Below, piece after piece: positions 13,197 to 15,992 of a stretch of DNA of 15,992 bases. This stretch comes from Actinomycetes bacterium (lineage in GTDB: Bacteria > Actinomycetota > Actinomycetes > Actinomycetales > Microbacteriaceae). Where the stretch lies: contig JAEYAG010000205.1 in the NCBI GenBank assembly GCA_023451265.1, positions 1-15,992 on the forward strand, read 5' to 3'. Position numbers and translations under genes: made by a program. Under the pieces are notes generated by a model. That model saw only the letters and a program-made list of their open reading frames with translations. It did no database searches and had not been told where the DNA came from. Each line of letters opens with the position of its first letter. Position 1 is the first letter of the stretch.

Positions 13197-15122
13197 TCAG
13201 CGGGTCGCGATGACCAGCGAGACCTCGGTGTTCTTCACGACCATCGATCCCGCCTTCGGATCCTGCGAGGTGACGCGCGTCGTCTCATCGGGGAAGAGAT
13301 CCCAGGGCCCGAAGTACGTCACCCGGAAGCCGGCGTCGGCGAGCTCCTTCTTGGCTTCGTCGCGTGTCATCCCTGTGACGTCCGGCACCGCGAACAGCGG
13401 CGGGCCGGTCGACACGACGATCGTCACGGTGCCTCCCGGCTGCAGCCCCTCGGGCACGTCGACTCTGATGACGTCGCCCTTGTCGACGTCATCGCTCGAC
13501 TCCTCGGCGCGGTCGACGACGAGGTCGGCGGCTTCCAGCGCGCTCTTCGCGTCGCTCTCGCTCTGTCCCGCGACGTCGGGCACCGGGCCCACCGACACGT
13601 CGAACGAGACGGTCGAGGTCTCCAGCGCCGTGCAGCCGTCGGTGCATGAGAGGGGGTCGCCGCCGCCGGGCGGCGTGATCGTCGCCGCGATGACGGTACC
13701 GGCGGGGGCGTCGCTGAAGTAGCGTGCGGGGTCGCCCGACGACGTGATGTACAGCTTCGCGAGCGACTGCGTCGCGGCATCGAGCGTCTGTCCCGCCAGG
13801 GCGGGGATGTCGTGCGACTGGGGGCCGAGCGAGATGATCACCGTCACCTGCGCGTCTTTGGCCAGGCGGGTGCCGGATGCCGGGTCGGTGCCGATCGCCT
13901 GCCCGAGAGGGACGTCCCTGCTGTAGTCCTGTCCCGGCACGGCGACGAGCGCGTGCTCCGCGAGGATGCCGGTGGCCTCCTCGATCGTGCTCCCGGTGAC
14001 GTCGGGCACCGCGACGAGCGATCCCGGCCCGGAGCCGAACCACCAGCCGGCGCCGCCGGCGAGGCCGGTCAGCAGCAGCACCAGCGCGACCAGCCACGCG
14101 CCCTTGCGGGTGTTGCGGCGGGCGCGGCGCCGCAGGCGCGTGGCGTTGTCGACGTCGTCGGTCACCGTCGGCGCGGTGAACGTGCCGGGCATGACCTTGG
14201 TCAGCTCGCCCGAGTCGACGCCCTCGTCGACCGCGACGATCCCGGGAGCCGGCGCGCGCACGACGTGCGGGAACACGCCGAGCTCCTTCTCGATCTCGCG
14301 CAGGCGGTCGAGCATGACCCGGGCATCGGTCGGACGGTCGTCGGGGTTGCGCTCGGTCGCCCACATGACGAGCTCGTCGAGCTGCTCCGGGATGGCGGGG
14401 TTCTTCGCGCTCGGCCGCGGCACCGAATCGGTCGCGTGCTGGTAGGCGATCTGCATCGGCTGTTCGCCCTTGTAGGGCTGCTCGCCGACGAGCATCTCGT
14501 AGAGCATGATGCCGAGCGCGTAGATGTCGCTGCGGGCATCGGCCGTGCCGCGGGTGACGAGCTCGGGGGCGAGGTAGGCGATCGTGCCGAGCAGCATCTG
14601 CCCCGTCGCGGTGTTGGCACTCGTCGCGCGTGCCAGGCCGAAGTCGCCGATCTTGATGCGGCCGTCCTCGGCGAGCAGCACGTTCTCGGGCTTGACGTCG
14701 CGGTGCACGATGCCGGCGCGGTGCGCGGCCGCGAGGCCCGACAGCACGGCATCCATGATCGTGATCGTCTGCGGGATCGACAGGCGCTTCTGCTCGCGCA
14801 ACAGCTCGCGCATCGTGATGCCCGGCAGGTACTCCATGACCAGGTACGCCATCTCGCCGTCCTGGCCCTGGTCGAACACGTTCACGACGTGCGGATCGGC
14901 CAGCCGCGCGGCGGCGCGCGCCTCTTGGATGAACCGGCTCTGGAACACGGTGTCGTCGGAGAGGTGGCTGTGCATCACCTTGAGCGCGACGCGGCGCTCC
15001 AGCCGCAGGTCGGTCGCGACGTAGACCGTGGCCATGCCGCCGCGGGCGATGCGAGCACGCACCCGGTACCGGCCGTCGACCAGACGGCCGATCAGCGGGT
15101 CGGTCTGCTGGCTCGTGCTCAC
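13197..15122 (-). CDS. pknL: PASTA-domain serine/threonine protein kinase (PknL-like)
   Basis: The product is a 641-residue membrane receptor kinase. The kinase domain spans about 19-280: a glycine loop (IARGGMATVY), ATP-binding Lys48 in VALKVM, the catalytic loop HRDVKPEN with Asp142, DFG at 160-162 and the APE motif at 185-187. A basic juxtamembrane stretch (RRRARRNTRK) precedes one transmembrane helix at about 342-362. Four extracellular PASTA domains follow, at about 370-432, 435-512, 514-574 and 577-641. In the family such domains sense muropeptides or lipid II, and the kinase regulates growth and division. The second PASTA carries an insertion with Cys493 and Cys497 that could form a disulfide. 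The pknL name comes from its position beside aroG; pknB normally sits with pbpA/rodA/pstP, which are absent. The GTG start is fixed by a -10 (TAGAAT) ending 6 bases upstream, predicting a leaderless mRNA. GarA-like FHA proteins are typical substrates, and one lies at the left edge. Confidence 0.93.
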   Translation of the reverse strand: MSTSQQTDPLIGRLVDGRYRVRARIARGGMATVYVATDLRLERRVALKVMHSHLSDDTVFQSRFIQEARAAARLADPHVVNVFDQGQDGEMAYLVMEYLPGITMRELLREQKRLSIPQTITIMDAVLSGLAAAHRAGIVHRDVKPENVLLAEDGRIKIGDFGLARATSANTATGQMLLGTIAYLAPELVTRGTADARSDIYALGIMLYEMLVGEQPYKGEQPMQIAYQHATDSVPRPSAKNPAIPEQLDELVMWATERNPDDRPTDARVMLDRLREIEKELGVFPHVVRAPAPGIVAVDEGVDSGELTKVMPGTFTAPTVTDDVDNATRLRRRARRNTRKGAWLVALVLLLTGLAGGAGWWFGSGPGSLVAVPDVTGSTIEEATGILAEHALVAVPGQDYSRDVPLGQAIGTDPASGTRLAKDAQVTVIISLGPQSHDIPALAGQTLDAATQSLAKLYITSSGDPARYFSDAPAGTVIAATITPPGGGDPLSCTDGCTALETSTVSFDVSVGPVPDVAGQSESDAKSALEAADLVVDRAEESSDDVDKGDVIRVDVPEGLQPGGTVTIVVSTGPPLFAVPDVTGMTRDEAKKELADAGFRVTYFGPWDLFPDETTRVTSQDPKAGSMVVKNTEVSLVIATR

Positions 15123-15128
15123 CCTGTG

Positions 15129-15134
15129 ATTCTA
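15129..15134 (-). promoter_or_regulatory. pknL -10 element, leaderless start predicted
   Basis: On the minus strand this reads TAGAAT, a close match to TATAAT/TAnnnT, ending 6 bases before the GTG start at 15122. Transcription is therefore expected to begin on the G of GTG. No Shine-Dalgarno sequence lies in between. The spacing is identical to that of the aroG promoter. Confidence 0.55.
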
Positions 15135-15182
15135 GGGAGCGGATGCCGCCAGAGCCGGGAGCGCCTCACCCCCGGGCACGCA

Positions 15183-15992
15183 TCAGCCGAGCGCGGCGAG
15201 CCACGCGTAGGCCTGCGGCTCCCAGGGGGCATACCGCTCCGGGTAGGCCGAGATCTGCACGGCCTGGGCGGCTGCGCCGAACTCCATGGACTCCCACCCG
15301 TCGATGTCGAGCAGGCCCCGCGTGCGGGTTCCGTTCGGGTCGGCGGGGCCGCCGAAGAAGGCCGACGCGGCACGCGCGGGGTCGCTGACCTCGGCCTCCG
15401 TTCCCCACCCGGTGCTCGGCCGCTGCTGGAACAGGCCCAGCGAATCGCGGTCGCCCCAGTCGAGGTTCCGCAGCCACGACTCCACCATCGCGGTGGCCAG
15501 AGCGATGGCGATGCCCCGGTCTGAGACGCCGAGACTGCGGCCGACCCGGATGATGAGCCGCGCGCTCTCCTGCTGCTCCGCGTCGAGCACGACGGTGGGC
15601 GCCGCCGCGGGGGCGGATGCCGCCTCCGGAACGGATGCGGGGGCGGATGCCGGCGCCGGCGCCGCCGAGGGGATCCTCAGGGTCTGCCCGGGGTAGATGA
15701 TGGCGCCGTCGGCGAGCCCGTTCGCGGCGAGGAGCGCCGCGACGGAGGTGCCGTGGGCGCGCGCGATCGCCCACAGCGTGTCGCCCGACGCGATCGTGTG
15801 CGTCGCGGCGGCCGGTGCCGGTGCCGGTGCGGCGGGGGATGCCGCAGCCTCGGTTCCGGGGAGCGCGAGCACCTGGCCGGGGCGGATCAGCGTCGCCGCC
15901 CCGAGACCGTTCGCCTGCTGGAGGGCGGCGACCGAGGTGCCGTGGGCGCGGGCGATCGCCCACAGCGTGTCGCCGGACTGCACGGTGTAGGT
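15183..15992 (-). CDS. LysM-domain cell-wall protein with lysozyme-like C-terminal domain (5' end missing)
   Basis: The last 269 codons are visible; the reading frame continues past the right edge, and the GTG at 15983 lies inside a LysM domain and is not the start. Visible order: LysM (YTVQSGDTLWAIARAHGTS...), an Ala/Pro linker, a second LysM nearly identical to the first, a second Ala/Pro/Ser linker, then a domain of about 135 residues. That domain contains AMVESWLRNLDWGDRDSLGLFQQRPSTGWGT and AAQAVQISAYPERYAPWE. It resembles the lysozyme/transglycosylase-like domain attached to many secreted actinobacterial wall proteins, and the Glu in AMVESW is the candidate catalytic acid. LysM binds peptidoglycan GlcNAc, so a secreted muralytic or wall-remodelling protein is likely. 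A signal peptide cannot be checked here. The gene ends 60 bp upstream of the PASTA kinase gene on the same strand, but the kinase appears to have its own promoter. Confidence 0.85.
   Translation of the reverse strand, partial: TYTVQSGDTLWAIARAHGTSVAALQQANGLGAATLIRPGQVLALPGTEAAASPAAPAPAPAAATHTIASGDTLWAIARAHGTSVAALLAANGLADGAIIYPGQTLRIPSAAPAPASAPASVPEAASAPAAAPTVVLDAEQQESARLIIRVGRSLGVSDRGIAIALATAMVESWLRNLDWGDRDSLGLFQQRPSTGWGTEAEVSDPARAASAFFGGPADPNGTRTRGLLDIDGWESMEFGAAAQAVQISAYPERYAPWEPQAYAWLAALG
15741..15976 (-). repeat. Tandem LysM-coding repeat, 189-bp period
   Basis: The 47-bp blocks at 15741-15787 and 15930-15976 differ at only a few positions and are exactly 189 bp (63 codons) apart. They encode the SGDTLWAIARAHGTS core of two successive LysM domains. 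The flanking parts are more diverged, which suggests duplication followed by selection or gene conversion on the core. More copies may lie beyond the right edge. Confidence 0.7.

Noticed and set aside
15154..15175. Short inverted repeat after the LysM gene as its terminator
   Set aside because: Only about five base pairs around an 11-base loop, no U-tract; not distinguishable from chance in this base composition.
13812..15524. 570-codon plus-strand open frame opposite the PASTA kinase and LysM genes
   Set aside because: It spans two real genes and their promoter gap with Arg/Asp/Val-rich sequence and no recognisable fold.

Overview
The window is high-GC chromosomal DNA from an actinobacterium. 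GTG starts, GTGA/TGATG gene overlaps, -10 elements of the TAnnnT type and the gene order suggest Microbacteriaceae, probably Microbacterium or a close relative. The genus is an inference from general resemblance, not from a search. I see no rRNA, tRNA, CRISPR array, insertion sequence, prophage or integrase. Genes are tightly packed, and no gene-free stretch exceeds about 190 bases.

Left block (1-1568, + strand): the 3' end of a GarA-like FHA gene overlaps ftsR, a MerR-type cell-division regulator. A hairpin and a good promoter candidate follow, then a second, shorter MerR regulator. This resembles the Rv1827-Rv1830 region of mycobacteria, but no DUF151 nuclease gene lies between the two MerR genes. 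The block ends in a REP-like palindromic repeat (1579-1685) that runs up to the stop codon of the convergent parA-like gene.

Middle block (1686-7882): an orphan ParA ATPase (-) diverges from pyc, a full-length pyruvate carboxylase (+). Their 63-bp divergent region carries two closely spaced -10 elements and a perfect 10-bp palindrome. A second SIMIBI ATPase follows, MinD/EspI-like with an acidic N-terminal tail, and it overlaps def (peptide deformylase) by one base. A 62-nt near-perfect hairpin (7916-7977) separates def from the convergent acyl-CoA synthetase gene.

Right block (8008-15992): fadD (-) diverges from a ROK glucokinase gene, which is followed by a PlsC-type acyltransferase and aroG (class II DAHP synthase). 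aroG converges on a PASTA-domain Ser/Thr kinase gene (pknL-like), and a LysM/lysozyme-like cell-wall protein gene runs off the right edge. This order resembles the Rv2176-Rv2187 region of Mycobacterium (pknL, aroG, acyltransferase, fadD15) and joins lipid activation and acylation, hexose phosphorylation, shikimate entry and cell-wall sensing or remodelling.

The gene content is mostly core and vertically inherited. The strongest unexplained signal is not a gene. The heptamer GGATGCC/GGCATCC occurs 36 times (19 + 17 by strand), roughly ten times a composition-based estimate. Most copies lie inside genes and use codons that are otherwise uncommon here (GCA-TCC for Ala-Ser, GAT-GCC for Asp-Ala). 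That points to selection or mutation acting on the DNA word itself.
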